A stretch of 41,061 bases of DNA from Sedimentisphaerales bacterium (GCA_029907605.1 JARYLO010000010.1:1-41061), one strand, 5' to 3'. Positions 1 through 9,535 are shown, counted from the stretch's first letter. A program made the numbers and translations. Notes: a model not told the origin generated them from the letters alone.

Positions 1-378
1 GATCTCTATGGTCCCAACGGCAGTGCGGAGGTGCTCAAGGCCCTTCTGCTGCAGTATCTGCGCGAGTCTGTGTTGCTTTGCATCAGGCCTGGCATACGGC
101 TGCAAGTAGGCTGGTAGGGAATAGAACTTGACATGTTTAAAGGAGGTCTTGGGATAGCGGTAGATGGTGGTAGATTGGGGCGTCAGGAGCCTGACATGCG
201 TAGTTTGTCTATCCTGCACAGCCCTGGGCAGGACAAATGTTACCCGGATTCCAATCTGATCCATGGCCTTTGTAAGGCCATAACAAGCGGTACCTAGCCC
301 CCCACTGATAAAAGGGGGAAACTCCCAACCGAGCATGAACACCTTCAAAGGCGATTCCTCAGTTCGACCGGTCCTCAT
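1..378 (-). CDS. Glycosyltransferase, glycogen/starch-synthase-like N-terminal domain (partial)
   Basis: The gene is read from an ATG at 378 leftward off the window edge, giving 126 codons with no stop. The N-terminal part contains the motif L-G-W-E-F-P-P-F-I-S-G-G-L-G-T-A (about residues 16-31), the nucleotide-sugar-binding entry loop of starch/glycogen synthase-like and GT4-type glycosyltransferases, followed by a Rossmann-like stretch ending G-I-R-V-T-F-V-L-P. Such enzymes transfer a sugar from a nucleotide donor in the cytoplasm. The acceptor cannot be deduced because the C-terminal domain is outside the window. No strong ribosome-binding site is visible before the ATG. An alternative start at the internal ATG of residue 15 would remove residues not needed for the fold. 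Confidence 0.8.
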   Translation of the reverse strand, partial: MRTGRTEESPLKVFMLGWEFPPFISGGLGTACYGLTKAMDQIGIRVTFVLPRAVQDRQTTHVRLLTPQSTTIYRYPKTSFKHVKFYSLPAYLQPYARPDAKQHRLAQILQQKGLEHLRTAVGTIEI

Positions 379-698
379 GGCTGTTCACCTAACCTAGACA
401 TAACCGCGACGGTACGCCCTGGGGTGGTTCCCTGCCGCCCCAGACCTACCTTGCCAACGCCCATAACCTCTTGACTCAACGGGCCAATGTTTACACCATC
501 GAACGTGCCTGTAGAGGGCTTTACCTAAACCGGCGCACGTAATCCTATACGCAACCTTCCTAATACTAGTTATCGGGCTAAAGGCCCGTTTTGCTCCAGG
601 ATTTCTGTCGAACAGCCCACCTTTCCATGGTCCAATGCCAGCAATACCGGTCAATCACCGATCCGCATCTGGCCGCTGGTATGCCTAGGAGGGCAGTC
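379..698. other. 320-base gap with small dyads, no supported gene
   Basis: No convincing protein is found in any frame. On the minus strand, upstream of the glycosyltransferase, there are small potential hairpins: a 6-bp stem ACGTGC/GCACGT (505-540) and a CGGGC/GCCCG stem at 575-589. On the plus strand the second hairpin is followed by TTTT. A G/C-rich stretch at about 421-445 could also fold. The segment could be an RNA leader or a small RNA, but I could not match it to a known riboswitch, SRP RNA, tmRNA or RNase P RNA. Confidence 0.3.
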
Positions 699-896
699 TT
701 AGATGTCCTGGGGTCTGACCGTAGCCCGCTTGTTTGCCTTGGCCCGCGCTATAGCACAGTCGAGGATCTGGTATAGCCTGTCGTTGATGGCATCGAGGCA
801 ATCCGAGGCCGTCATCATCTTCTTGTCCCGGATGTAGGCCTTGACCTTGCTGGCCACAATCAATGACTCACGCTGTTGCTTCTTTTGCTTTGCCAT
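699..896 (-). CDS. Bacterial histone-fold protein (DUF1931/HMf-like)
   Basis: This is a 65-residue basic protein. After a Lys/Gln-rich N-terminus it reads I-V-A-S-K-V-K-A-Y-I (helix 1), then a long central helix from T-A-S-D-C-L-D to A-I-A-R-A-K-A-N-K-R, then T-V-R-P-Q-D-I. That is the order and spacing of a single minimal histone fold, as in the short histones of Bdellovibrio and other bacteria and the DUF1931 proteins. The expected role is DNA binding or nucleoid architecture as a dimer. The start is set at ATG 896 because GGAGGA (904-909 on the complement) stands just upstream. A longer reading from 911 would include this ribosome-binding site. The gene stands alone, divergent from the gene at 1100. 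Confidence 0.75.
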   Translation of the reverse strand: MAKQKKQQRESLIVASKVKAYIRDKKMMTASDCLDAINDRLYQILDCAIARAKANKRATVRPQDI

Positions 897-1099
897 TGCG
901 CGATCCTCCATGACTAGACAATCCTACATAAACTGCCTCGGGTTGTACGCCCAGACCCGATAAGTATAGAACATCTTGATAACAGGGAATCCAAGATTTG
1001 CAACAAAAAAACGCAGACGGAACTAAATTTCCCATCAAACTGGGCCGATACGCACAACAAGCAGATTCAAATGTCACCGGATAGGATGGAGATGATACT

Positions 1100-1417
1100 A
1101 TGGAGCGTCCAAGAAGACACAGATCGAGGCAATCAGCAATGGGTTCAAGGCAGAAGGATTACGTGATGGTTACTGCAGTAGAGGACTGGGAGCAGGCGTA
1201 CCAGATCCAGCAGATGCTCCAAGACCACGAGATACCAGCCACCATAAAGGAGCATCAAGGCCTTGGGGACCAGCCTTCATGGGCAGTGATGGTACCTGAG
1301 GAGTACCTCGACGAGGCGCACGTGATCGTGGAGTCTGAGAGCTCCTACCAAGACCCATATCAGTGGGATGAGGAAGACCAACAGATCGACGGCTTTGAGG
1401 ACCTGTTCGATCAATAG
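1100..1417 (+). CDS. Small DUF2007-like protein
   Basis: The protein has 105 residues. A basic, probably disordered N-terminus (about 18 residues) precedes a small alpha/beta domain containing V-T-A-V-E-D-W-E-Q-A, a helix Y-Q-I-Q-Q-M-L-Q-D, and a strand W-A-V-M-V-P-E-E. This pattern resembles DUF2007, a small ferredoxin-like-fold domain described as a possible signal-transducing domain. The C-terminus is highly acidic (many D/E after residue 85). A purine-rich GGAG lies 10-15 bases upstream of the ATG. The function is unknown. The start could also be the internal ATG at residue 14. Confidence 0.6.
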   Translation: MERPRRHRSRQSAMGSRQKDYVMVTAVEDWEQAYQIQQMLQDHEIPATIKEHQGLGDQPSWAVMVPEEYLDEAHVIVESESSYQDPYQWDEEDQQIDGFEDLFDQ

Positions 1418-1460
1418 GCAATGCGAATAGAGCTTGGATATAGGTGATAGTGGGTGTCGT

Positions 1461-1829
1461 ATGGGCCAGCCGTTTATTGAAAGACGCTCTGGAAGGGACA
1501 GGCGCCAAAACGTTGTGGATAGGCGGTTGGGCCTCGACAGGCGCAGGGGCCCTGGCAGAAGGCTTCCAGAAGAGAGGCGATCCGCTGAGGAAGGCCAGAT
1601 GACCGATGAGCAGTTTGAATTCCTGATGGCCATAGACCAGTACAAGCGGGTCAATGCCAGGCCCTTCCCCACATGGACAGAGGTCCTGGAGGTGATAAAG
1701 GCCTTAGGCTACAGAAAGGTGGCACCGCCTCTACCGCTCGATCAGGTTGCAAGCGGAGCCAACGCACCAGCACCAGACGCATCGCAGTCATCAGAAAGGC
1801 CCCCTGAAGGCCCAGATCAGGCCAAGTAG
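1461..1829 (+). CDS. Hypothetical protein with Arg-rich repeats and a small helical domain
   Basis: The start chosen is ATG 1461 (122 residues); a TTG at 1434 would add nine residues. Residues 5-40 are a repetitive basic segment of the form R-R-S-G-R-D-R-R-Q, D-R-R-L-G-L-D-R-R-R. A compact segment follows: M-T-D-E-Q-F-E-F-L-M-A-I-D-Q-Y-K-R, then P-F-P-T-W-T-E-V-L-E-V-I-K-A-L-G-Y-R-K-V. Its alternation of helices looks like a small DNA- or RNA-associated domain. The tail is Pro/Ala/Ser-rich. It lies 43 bases after the DUF2007-like gene and may be cotranscribed with it. I do not recognise the family and assign no function. Confidence 0.6.
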   Translation: MGQPFIERRSGRDRRQNVVDRRLGLDRRRGPGRRLPEERRSAEEGQMTDEQFEFLMAIDQYKRVNARPFPTWTEVLEVIKALGYRKVAPPLPLDQVASGANAPAPDASQSSERPPEGPDQAK

Positions 1830-1929
1830 ATCACTTGATCAGGGACTCGATGGCCAGTTTTCTCCAGCTAGACCTACAAAAATGCCTTCGCTTGTGGTAT
1901 CAAAGACCCACTATTTGACCTAGTGGGCG

Positions 1930-4275
1930 ATGGCACATCTAGATCTGACTGCTGTCGAGCAGATAGTGCGGCGGATAGGCACTGGCCAGGACAGGCTCCT
2001 GGAGTTGCTGCATGCATTGCAGGACCACTTTGGCTACCTACCTTGCGAGGCACTCCAGAGGCTCAGCGAAATAACAGGGATCAGCCCTGCAGACATCTGG
2101 GGTGTGGCCACCTTCTATGACCGGTTCAGACATAGCCCTGCGGGCAGACACACGATACACGTCTGCGTTGGCACCGCCTGTCATGTAAAGGGGGCAGAAC
2201 TGGTCCACGAGGCGTTCAGGCGCTACCTGAAGATCCCTGAAGGCCAGGATACAGACCAGCAGATGCGATTTACCGTCATGAAGGTGGCATGCCTTGGCTG
2301 CTGTACGCTTGCCCCTGCGGTGCAGATCGATGGGATCACGTATGGCCACCTGACTGGCGAGTCGGTAGGTCAGGTCTTGGAGGACTTCCTGCAAAGGCAG
2401 GCAAGTAGGCAGGCCGATATACAGGCAAGGCCAGCTAAGAAGGATAGGATGGCAGCCCAGATAAGGATAGGGCTGGGTTCATGCTGTCAGGCCCGTGGCA
2501 GTGCAGGCCTGTACAGCGCATTGAAAGAGGTCCTGTCTGAGCGCGGCCTGGATGCGGAGGTCAAGACCGTCGGATGTGTAGGCATGTGCCACCAGACGCC
2601 CTTACTGGAGCTGATCATCGGTGACAAGTCCTACCTTTACGCAAGGGTCAGACCGGAGGATCTTGACCAGATCATAGGCAGGCATATTCAGTCGCCAAGG
2701 CCTCTAAGGGCCTTGGTGGTGGCCGCCAAGCGCAGCCTTGATCAGCTCATCGCTGGCCCGCTCGAGCAGCACAACCACGCAATACTACTGGAGCCACGCG
2801 ACAGGCCAGTGCAGGAGTTTCTTGGCAATCAGATCAGGATTGTCACCGAATGCAGCGGCCAGATCGACCCATTGGATCTAGGCCAATACATTGAGGCAGG
2901 TGGGTTTGCAGGCCTGAGGAGGTGCCTGGATGGGCTTAGTGCCGAGTATGTCATTGAGCAGATCAGGATCAGCGGTCTGCGTGGCAGGGGAGGGGCTGGC
3001 TTCCCTACATACGCCAAGTGGGCAGCGGTGAGGGCACAACAGACCCAGCCAAAATACGTGATCTGCAATGGTGATGAGGGGGATCCAGGGGCATTCATGG
3101 ATAGGATGCTGATGGAGTCTTATCCATTCAGGATCATCGAGGGCATGACCATAGCCGCCTGGTGTGTTGGTGCAAGGGAGGGGTTCTTTTATATAAGGGC
3201 CGAGTATCCCTTGGCCTTGCAAAGGATACAGAAGGCCATCCAGATCTGTACAGAAGGTGGCTATCTGGGCAGGTCCATAATGGGTACTGACTTCTCGCTA
3301 GACCTGCGGATCATACCTGGGGCAGGGGCGTTTGTGTGCGGTGAGGAGACCGCCATGATCGCCAGCATAGAAGGCCGGAGGGGCCATCCCAGGTTTAGGC
3401 CCCCATTCCCGGCCGAACACGGGCTTTGGGGCAGGCCCACATTGATCAATAATGTGGAGACCTTTGCCACTGTGCCATGGATCCTCAGGAACGGGGGCAG
3501 TGCACTGGCAGCCATAGGGACACAGACCAGCAAGGGTACCAAGGTCTTTGCACTTGCCGGCAAGGTGGCCAGGGGCGGGTTGATTGAGGTGCCTATGGGT
3601 ATCAAGATAAGGCAGATTGTCGAGCAGATAGGCGGCGGCTGTGCAGAAGGCAGGCCCTTCAAGGCAGTACAGGTGGGTGGTCCTTCAGGTGGAAGTATAT
3701 CGGCCGAGCTGGATCACCTGGGCATAGACTACGAGACCCTCAACGAGGCAGGTGCGATGATGGGCTCCGGGGGGCTGGTGGTATTGGATGAGGGTGACTG
3801 CATGGTAGATATGGCAAGGTACTTCCTCCAGTTTACCCAGAATCAATCCTGCGGCAAGTGTGCATTCTGCAGGATAGGAACGCGGAGGATGTTGGAGATA
3901 CTGGACGCCATATGCCAGGGACAGGGCAAAGAGCAAGATCTGGATGAACTGTGGAACCTTGCCCAGATGGTACAAAAGGCAAGCCTATGCGGTCTGGGCA
4001 AGACCGCGCCAAAGCCGGTCCTGACCTCCTTGCGCTACTTCAGGTCAGAATACATCGCCCACCTACAAGGTCGTTGTCCTGCTGGTAGGTGCAGGGCATT
4101 GATCAGGTACATGATTACCGACAAGTGCAACGGCTGTACGCTCTGTGCACAGCACTGTCCTGCTGAGGCCATAGGGTGGACACCTTACCAGCAGCACGCG
4201 ATTGATCAGACAAGGTGCATCAAGTGCGGCACCTGCAAGGCAGTCTGTCCCTGCAATGCAGTGAGGGTAGAATAG
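1930..4275 (+). CDS. Fused NuoE-NuoF-ferredoxin flavoprotein (NADH-binding subunit of a bifurcating-type complex)
   Basis: The protein has 781 residues. Residues 1-157 are a NuoE/HydC-like thioredoxin-fold [2Fe-2S] domain with C79, C84, C121 and C125. Residues 175-255 are a second thioredoxin-like [2Fe-2S] domain with C185/C186, C216 and C220. Residues 300-700 are NuoF: FMN/NADH motif G-R-G-G-A-G-F-P near 353, N-G-D-E-G-D-P-G-A near 380, an SLBB segment near 540-600, and the 4Fe-4S ligands C641, C644, C647 and C687. Residues 725-781 are a two-cluster ferredoxin (C733-C743, C763-C773). NuoE and NuoF are normally separate subunits; here they are one chain. The next gene starts directly after the stop codon. 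The family oxidises or reduces NAD(H) in the cytoplasm; the Bfu-type bifurcating complexes share this architecture. No hydrogenase or formate dehydrogenase catalytic subunit is present nearby. Confidence 0.93.
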   Translation: MAHLDLTAVEQIVRRIGTGQDRLLELLHALQDHFGYLPCEALQRLSEITGISPADIWGVATFYDRFRHSPAGRHTIHVCVGTACHVKGAELVHEAFRRYLKIPEGQDTDQQMRFTVMKVACLGCCTLAPAVQIDGITYGHLTGESVGQVLEDFLQRQASRQADIQARPAKKDRMAAQIRIGLGSCCQARGSAGLYSALKEVLSERGLDAEVKTVGCVGMCHQTPLLELIIGDKSYLYARVRPEDLDQIIGRHIQSPRPLRALVVAAKRSLDQLIAGPLEQHNHAILLEPRDRPVQEFLGNQIRIVTECSGQIDPLDLGQYIEAGGFAGLRRCLDGLSAEYVIEQIRISGLRGRGGAGFPTYAKWAAVRAQQTQPKYVICNGDEGDPGAFMDRMLMESYPFRIIEGMTIAAWCVGAREGFFYIRAEYPLALQRIQKAIQICTEGGYLGRSIMGTDFSLDLRIIPGAGAFVCGEETAMIASIEGRRGHPRFRPPFPAEHGLWGRPTLINNVETFATVPWILRNGGSALAAIGTQTSKGTKVFALAGKVARGGLIEVPMGIKIRQIVEQIGGGCAEGRPFKAVQVGGPSGGSISAELDHLGIDYETLNEAGAMMGSGGLVVLDEGDCMVDMARYFLQFTQNQSCGKCAFCRIGTRRMLEILDAICQGQGKEQDLDELWNLAQMVQKASLCGLGKTAPKPVLTSLRYFRSEYIAHLQGRCPAGRCRALIRYMITDKCNGCTLCAQHCPAEAIGWTPYQQHAIDQTRCIKCGTCKAVCPCNAVRVE

Positions 4276-5829
4276 ATGCCGATATTGGTCATAGATGGCA
4301 GGTCTGTTACGGTCCCGCCGGGTACTACCATATTGGAGGCGGCAAGGTCTGCAGGGATCGAGATACCTACCCTCTGTTTCTTGGAAGGGCTGGGAGGGGG
4401 TACCTCTTGCATGCTCTGTGTGGTGAAGGTCTCTGGGGTAAGGGACCTGGTCCCTGCATGCGCAGCAAAGGTCGCTGATGGCATGGAGGTGCTCACCTCT
4501 GATCCCCAGATCCATCAGGCCAGGCGTACGGCGCTGGAGCTATTGTTGAGCGATCATGTCGGGGACTGCATGGCACCATGTCAGTTGGCCTGTCCTGCAC
4601 ACATGGTTATCCCAGCCATGATCAGGGCCATTGCCCAGGCCGATCTAGCCGGCGCAATAAGGGTCGTCAAGTCCACCATAGCCATGCCGGCAGTGGCTAG
4701 TAGGCTGTGCAACGCCCCATGTCAGAAGGCCTGCCGTAGGGGTAGGCTAGATGAACCTGTAGCAATATGCCTACTGAAGAGATTGGTTGCTGAACTTGAC
4801 CTCCATGCCCCAAGCCCATTCGCACCAACGCCTGAGGCACCTAGGTCGGCAAGGGTGGCCGTAGTTGGGGCAGGCCCAGCAGGGCTTGCCTGCGCTTACT
4901 ACCTTGCTTGGGCCGGTATCTCAGTGACGGTGTTTGATGACAGGTCTGAGCCTGGCGGTACGCTGAGGGATGTAGGCGAGAAGTTCCTTCCAAGGGGTCT
5001 ATTGGATGCGGAGATCAGGACGATCCTGGATACTGGCCTGCAGATGCAGATGGGGATAAGGGTGGGCAAAGACATACCACTGCGGACCCTTAGATCGCAA
5101 TTCAATGCAGTGGTCCTGGCCATTGGGGCCACAGCAGGTCAGCAGGCCAGCCAGTTAGGCCTGTCCGCAGGGGCCGATGGCCTATCTGTAGACAGCCAGA
5201 CATATCAGACGGATCTTCCTGGCGTTTTCGCTGCAGGCGATGCGGTCAGGCCAAGGCGGATGGTTAGCAGGGCCCTGGCAGAGGGCAGGGCTATTGCTCA
5301 CTGCGTCCGTCAGTACGTGCAAGGTATGCCGATACAGGGGATTCGGATGCCTTTCAACAGCCACATCGGTCAGGTGGACAGGGGGGTACTTGATCAGATG
5401 ATCCTGCTTGCAAGCAAGGACCGGCAGGTCAGGCCTGTGGAGGAGCAGGTGGGTTTCAGCCTGGCTGAGGGTAGGCAAGAGGCGGCAAGGTGTCTTCATT
5501 GTGATTGCAGGAAGGCCCAATCCTGCGGGCTGAGGCGGCTTGCAGACCTATATCAGGCCAGGCAATCCAGATTCAAGGGGTCCAGGAGGGCCTTTGCCCT
5601 GGTACTGGACCACCCAGATTTGATCTACGAGCCTGGCAAGTGCATCAGTTGCGGGATCTGCGTGAGGCTGACAAGGCTCTATCAGGAAAGATACGGCCTG
5701 ACGTTTATCGGCAGGGGGTTCCAGATGGGCCTGGGTGTGCCGTTTGGCAAGGGGTTAGCAGAGGGCATCGAGCGGTGTGCAGCCCATTGTGTACGGGCCT
5801 GCCCTACAGGTGCATTGGCCTGGAGATAG
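4276..5829 (+). CDS. 2Fe-2S / GltD-like FAD protein with ferredoxin tail, lacking the NAD(P)H domain
   Basis: The protein has 517 residues and starts immediately after the previous stop. Residues 1-75 are a plant-type [2Fe-2S] ferredoxin (C34, C45, C48, C62). Residues 95-175 are the 4Fe-4S domain seen at the front of GltD/NfnB (C98, C102, C106; C145, C149, C153). Residues 193-345 hold an FAD site (G-A-G-P-A-G 198-203; G-D 321-322). In GltD relatives the A-I-G-A motif (282-285) is followed by a NAD(P)H-binding domain of about 130 residues with its own G-x-G-x-x-G. Here only about 35 residues separate it from the F-A-A-G-D motif, so that domain is absent. The tail has a Cys-rich patch (C406-C417), C-I-S-C-G-I-C (456-462) and C-x3-C-x3-C-P near 501-509. 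It is probably the electron-transfer partner of the NuoEF fusion; the redox partner replacing NADPH is unknown. Confidence 0.88.
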   Translation: MPILVIDGRSVTVPPGTTILEAARSAGIEIPTLCFLEGLGGGTSCMLCVVKVSGVRDLVPACAAKVADGMEVLTSDPQIHQARRTALELLLSDHVGDCMAPCQLACPAHMVIPAMIRAIAQADLAGAIRVVKSTIAMPAVASRLCNAPCQKACRRGRLDEPVAICLLKRLVAELDLHAPSPFAPTPEAPRSARVAVVGAGPAGLACAYYLAWAGISVTVFDDRSEPGGTLRDVGEKFLPRGLLDAEIRTILDTGLQMQMGIRVGKDIPLRTLRSQFNAVVLAIGATAGQQASQLGLSAGADGLSVDSQTYQTDLPGVFAAGDAVRPRRMVSRALAEGRAIAHCVRQYVQGMPIQGIRMPFNSHIGQVDRGVLDQMILLASKDRQVRPVEEQVGFSLAEGRQEAARCLHCDCRKAQSCGLRRLADLYQARQSRFKGSRRAFALVLDHPDLIYEPGKCISCGICVRLTRLYQERYGLTFIGRGFQMGLGVPFGKGLAEGIERCAAHCVRACPTGALAWR

Positions 5830-5998
5830 CAGAAAAACCGGGTCCCCTGACAGGTAGAGGCTTGTATTTGTCCTTCGGGCTTGGCACAATAAGCAATGAG
5901 TGCCAGGGCAGTAAAAACAGAGGCGTCCAGGATACTGGCAAGATAGGCCATGCTATTGGTATTTCGGGTGATTAAAAAGGTAATTCGGAGGTCTAGAC

Positions 5999-8701
5999 AT
6001 GATTAGTTCGAGGTTGATGGCCTGGTCTTTGACCGTGGTAGTTGTCTTTACAGGAGGGATCTGGGGGCAATTGGCAGTCTGGGATGCAGGAGGGGATTCG
6101 CCGCGTTGGGATGTACCTGCCAACTGGGACACAGATAAGGTTCCCACTATCAATGACGCGGTGGCAATAGACCTACCAGATGTGAATTGTGTCATAGAGG
6201 AGGGTGTGGATGCCAAGTGTATGGTCTTGGACGTGCCTGGCCTGACCAAGCAGGTCCGTTGTGGCCTCGAGGTCCGGGGAGGCTCACTTACCAGCGCAGG
6301 CAACATCAGGATAGCCAACGCAGTGGACGCCAACGGCATAATCACGGTCTCCGGGGGTACCATAAGCACAAGCAACAAGGGTAGGCTCTGGATCGGCATG
6401 AACAACCGGTCTTATGGCGTAATGATCATCAAGGGTGGTACCGTCAATGTCGCAGACAAGGTCGAGATAGGCAAGAACGGTGGGGCTACAGGTTTTCTGT
6501 ACATGCTTGGTGGCGTGCTGAACGTGACCGGCTATGGTTCGGACGATTTTGAGCTGGCCACCTATGGGACCGGAACGGTGTATATGACTGGTGGTCTGAT
6601 CGATGTGACTGATCAGATAAAGCTGGCCCAGGGCAATAGCTCCACTACCACAGGCAAGGCCTTTTTCTATCTCTATGGTGGCACGGTCGTGGCCAGCAAC
6701 CTCAGGGCACCCGCAGATATCTACGGAACGCCCTACATGGATATCACCGAGGGCCGCCTGATACTGGATGGCAATGACGTGGATACGGTCAATGCCTATA
6801 TAAGCAGGGGTTGGCTGGTCGGCTACGGTGGTATTGGCAAGGTGGTGGTTACATACGATCCCGAGACTGACACCACCACTGTTACTGCCACACGGCCTGC
6901 AGCCGAGTACGCGTGGGATCCGAGGCCTGCCCACCTTTCCCAGCCCGAATGGACCCCTGCTGGCATCAAGCTTACCTGGAGCAAGGGAAAGTATGCGGCC
7001 TACCACAACATCTATTTCGGGGAGGATAGACAGGCGGTTGCAGATGCAGATCCAAGCAAGCCTGAGTACAAGGGCAAGACCACCCAGGCCATGTTCGATC
7101 CTGGGACCTTAGAGCTAGGCAAGACCTACTATTGGCGTGTAGATGAGGTAAACGACAATCCTTCGGCACCTGCTGGCAGCCCATGGAAGGGGGATGTCTG
7201 GCAGTTTACCGTGGCCAATTATGTGGTTGTGGACGATATGGAGTCTTATGGGGATGCGGAGCAGCCCGGCCCTCCGCCTGCACCAGGCAGCCGTATCTGG
7301 TATACATGGAGGGATGGGGCAGGTTGGACGATCCCTTCGCCTGTGCAGGGCAATGGTACAGGCTCGGTTGTGGATCCTAACAAAGGAATCGTGCATAGTG
7401 GCCAGCAATCGTTGAAGATCTTTTACGACAACGATGGAACGAACATGTTTGGCCAGACCACGGTGTATTACTCTGAGGTGACCGTTGATCCAGCATACCT
7501 TGCCTTGGGTCGCGACTGGACCAGATGGCCTGTGAAGGCATTGTCCTTGTGGTTCTATGGTGCCCCTTCAAACACCCTGGATCAGTCTGAGCAGCTCTAT
7601 GTCAAGATCAATGGCGTTAGGATCCCATATGATGGCCCGATGGTCTACCTGCAGGAGGCCAAATGGCACGAATGGAATATTGATCTAACAAGGGCAGGGG
7701 TGGATCTCCGTTCGGTGACCAGCCTGTCCATCGGTATAGGCAATCCTAGCGGCGCAAGTGCAGGTGGTTCTGGTGTACTCTATGTTGATGATATAAGGCT
7801 TTACCTACCCAGGTGCATGCCACAGCTCAGCAGGCCTGTCGGGGACCTGGACATGGATTGTGACGTGGATATACAGGACCTGGCCTTGATGGCGCAAGGC
7901 TGGTTACAACAGGACTTTATTGATCGTGGCAGTGACGGGATACTGAAGAACTTTGCCAGTCAAACCCAGCAGTGGGTCCAAGACCCAGTACGCGGCCGCA
8001 GTCTAGAGTTGGACGGCCTGGATGACTGGGTGGACTTGGATGATGCAATGTTTGGCAATTTCCACAATAAGACTATTGCCACCTGGGTCAGGATAAGCCA
8101 ATTCCCGGATACATACCCGTATGTGTTCAGCTTCCAGAATGCGGCATCCGCGCCTTACAGGATATACATCAGGACCAGGGGCACTGATTCGGTGCGGGTC
8201 CATTTCGTGGAGGACTACTCCCCGGATCTGAGGGTTGGGGTGGATCAGTGGAGGCATGTGGCATTTGTCCTCCGTGATACACCTGATGGTCTGTGCACTG
8301 GAGAGCTATATGGTGACGGCCTGCTGATAGGTAAACTGGTTGGCAGGCCAAGGCATACTGGTGGTGCAAAGGGTGTCAGCATCGGCTGCTTTGGCGATGG
8401 GGCAAGCGGGTTTATCAAGGCCACATATGACGACTTCCGTGTGTATGACAGGCCCTTGTCTGCCGATGAGATTGCCGCCCTTGCCCAAGGTGCAGGACCC
8501 AGCGATCAGATGATGGTCCAATATAAGTTTGACGAGACCTCTGGTCTTGTGGCCTCAAATTCCAGCAGCTACCGATTTGCAAGGCCTTTGCTTGCTGCAG
8601 GCGAGATCTATACAGCCGAACCGGATGGTTCCAAGATAGTGAACCTGCTCGACTTCGCATTGCTTGCCCAGAATTGGGGTGCTTATCAACTATGGCCGTA
8701 A
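5999..8701 (+). CDS. Secreted LamG/dockerin-like multidomain protein
   Basis: The protein has 900 residues with a clear signal peptide (hydrophobic residues 8-22, likely cut after about residue 24). GGAGG at 5987-5991 supports the ATG. Residues 25-300 are a repetitive beta-rich region (G-G-T-V-N-V, G-G-V-L-N-V, G-G-L-I-D-V), probably a beta-helix. Residues 310-405 are a fibronectin-like module ending Y-Y-W-R-V-D-E-V. Residues 410-602 are a carbohydrate-binding-like jelly roll ending V-L-Y-V-D-D-I-R-L. Residues 614-636 are one dockerin-like calcium repeat (D-L-D-M-D-C-D-V-D). Residues 645-840 are LamG ([19 protein letters not shown]). A second half-dockerin ([12 protein letters not shown]) ends the chain. 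It is probably an exported polysaccharide-binding protein; no catalytic domain is recognised. A pseudopilin gene follows 11 bases later. Confidence 0.85.
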   Translation: MISSRLMAWSLTVVVVFTGGIWGQLAVWDAGGDSPRWDVPANWDTDKVPTINDAVAIDLPDVNCVIEEGVDAKCMVLDVPGLTKQVRCGLEVRGGSLTSAGNIRIANAVDANGIITVSGGTISTSNKGRLWIGMNNRSYGVMIIKGGTVNVADKVEIGKNGGATGFLYMLGGVLNVTGYGSDDFELATYGTGTVYMTGGLIDVTDQIKLAQGNSSTTTGKAFFYLYGGTVVASNLRAPADIYGTPYMDITEGRLILDGNDVDTVNAYISRGWLVGYGGIGKVVVTYDPETDTTTVTATRPAAEYAWDPRPAHLSQPEWTPAGIKLTWSKGKYAAYHNIYFGEDRQAVADADPSKPEYKGKTTQAMFDPGTLELGKTYYWRVDEVNDNPSAPAGSPWKGDVWQFTVANYVVVDDMESYGDAEQPGPPPAPGSRIWYTWRDGAGWTIPSPVQGNGTGSVVDPNKGIVHSGQQSLKIFYDNDGTNMFGQTTVYYSEVTVDPAYLALGRDWTRWPVKALSLWFYGAPSNTLDQSEQLYVKINGVRIPYDGPMVYLQEAKWHEWNIDLTRAGVDLRSVTSLSIGIGNPSGASAGGSGVLYVDDIRLYLPRCMPQLSRPVGDLDMDCDVDIQDLALMAQGWLQQDFIDRGSDGILKNFASQTQQWVQDPVRGRSLELDGLDDWVDLDDAMFGNFHNKTIATWVRISQFPDTYPYVFSFQNAASAPYRIYIRTRGTDSVRVHFVEDYSPDLRVGVDQWRHVAFVLRDTPDGLCTGELYGDGLLIGKLVGRPRHTGGAKGVSIGCFGDGASGFIKATYDDFRVYDRPLSADEIAALAQGAGPSDQMMVQYKFDETSGLVASNSSSYRFARPLLAAGEIYTAEPDGSKIVNLLDFALLAQNWGAYQLWP

Positions 8702-8712
8702 GGGGGTTAGAT

Positions 8713-9501
8713 ATGCGATACAGAGAGAAGGCATTTACACTGATTGAATTGCTGGTGGTGATCGCGATCATCGCTTTGCTCATGGGGATACTGCTGCCCA
8801 GCCTCGCACGCGTCAGGGAGTCGGCAAAGCGGACTAGATGCGCAACGCAGTTGCGACAGGTCGGCACTGCACTGCATGCATATGCCACTGATTGGTCCGG
8901 CCAGTTGCCGCCTTATGGTGATATAAGGCATTCTTATGCCCTATATCGCAGCGACTACGTAGATGCAACAGGCAGACCGATTCCTATGAAGGTGGCTGTG
9001 TTGTACACCGGCAGATATGTCTCAGACCCAAGATTGTTCTATTGCCCATCCAATTTCGACCTGCTGTACAAGTTCGAATCCTACAACAATCCGCCGCCAT
9101 GGGGCACGTTGCCGCAGAACTATAATTCAGGTCTAGTAGATGGTACGACACACAATCAGTGGGTCAGGATGGGTTATACATATCTACCTTTGGCCAAGAA
9201 CTATGCTTTGAATGCCAAGGGTGAGTCGATAGAGACGGCCAAGAGGATAGACCTGTTGGATCCCAGCCTGCCATTCATGACCGATGTGGTCAGGCACCTA
9301 GACCACATAAGCCACAGGCGGAACAGGACCTATGCTGTGAACGCCGTATACAAGGATGGACATGTCGGGCTCTGTAACGAGGAGTCGGTCTTCACCCATC
9401 CTGTCTGGAAGCGGGTAGAATATGGCGTGATCAGTGAGCCAGCCCTGTATGTGGCAGTCTTTAGGCTGATCGCAGGTCAACCTATCCCTGAGTCCCAATA
9501 G
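8713..9501 (+). CDS. Type II secretion/pilin-like pseudopilin (D-G-H-V family) 1
   Basis: The protein has 262 residues. The start is ATG 8713, with AGGGGG just upstream at 8701-8706; a longer TTG reading from 8674 would overlap the previous gene. The N-terminus has a short basic leader (M-R-Y-R-E-K-A) followed by [14 protein letters not shown], the prepilin-peptidase site with Glu at +5, then R-x-x-A-K-R-T-R-C and L-R-Q-V-G-T-A-L. Near the C-terminus V-Y-K-D-G-H-V matches the H-x9-DG type of planctomycete pseudopilins. Family members assemble in the inner membrane with the tip outside, and serve secretion or surface structures. It sits between two exported proteins (LamG and PQQ), which suggests a shared secretion role. 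Confidence 0.88.
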   Translation: MRYREKAFTLIELLVVIAIIALLMGILLPSLARVRESAKRTRCATQLRQVGTALHAYATDWSGQLPPYGDIRHSYALYRSDYVDATGRPIPMKVAVLYTGRYVSDPRLFYCPSNFDLLYKFESYNNPPPWGTLPQNYNSGLVDGTTHNQWVRMGYTYLPLAKNYALNAKGESIETAKRIDLLDPSLPFMTDVVRHLDHISHRRNRTYAVNAVYKDGHVGLCNEESVFTHPVWKRVEYGVISEPALYVAVFRLIAGQPIPESQ

Positions 9502-9535
9502 ACCTGGCGATTGTGTGTTAACAGGCCGACAGAAG

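Noticed and set aside
421-445. c-di-AMP (ydaO-type) riboswitch
   Set aside because: A G-G-G-A-A-C-C-A resemblance only; the other conserved blocks of the class are missing.
394-654. 86-codon minus-strand frame in the gap
   Set aside because: No recognisable motif, unusual composition (many Gly/Arg), no clear ribosome-binding site; more likely non-coding.
1923-2120. 65-codon frame overlapping the start of the NuoEF gene
   Set aside because: Shadow of the real gene in another frame.
5505-5975. 156-codon frame across the end of the GltD-like gene
   Set aside because: Overlaps the conserved C-terminal Cys region in the wrong frame; no family pattern.
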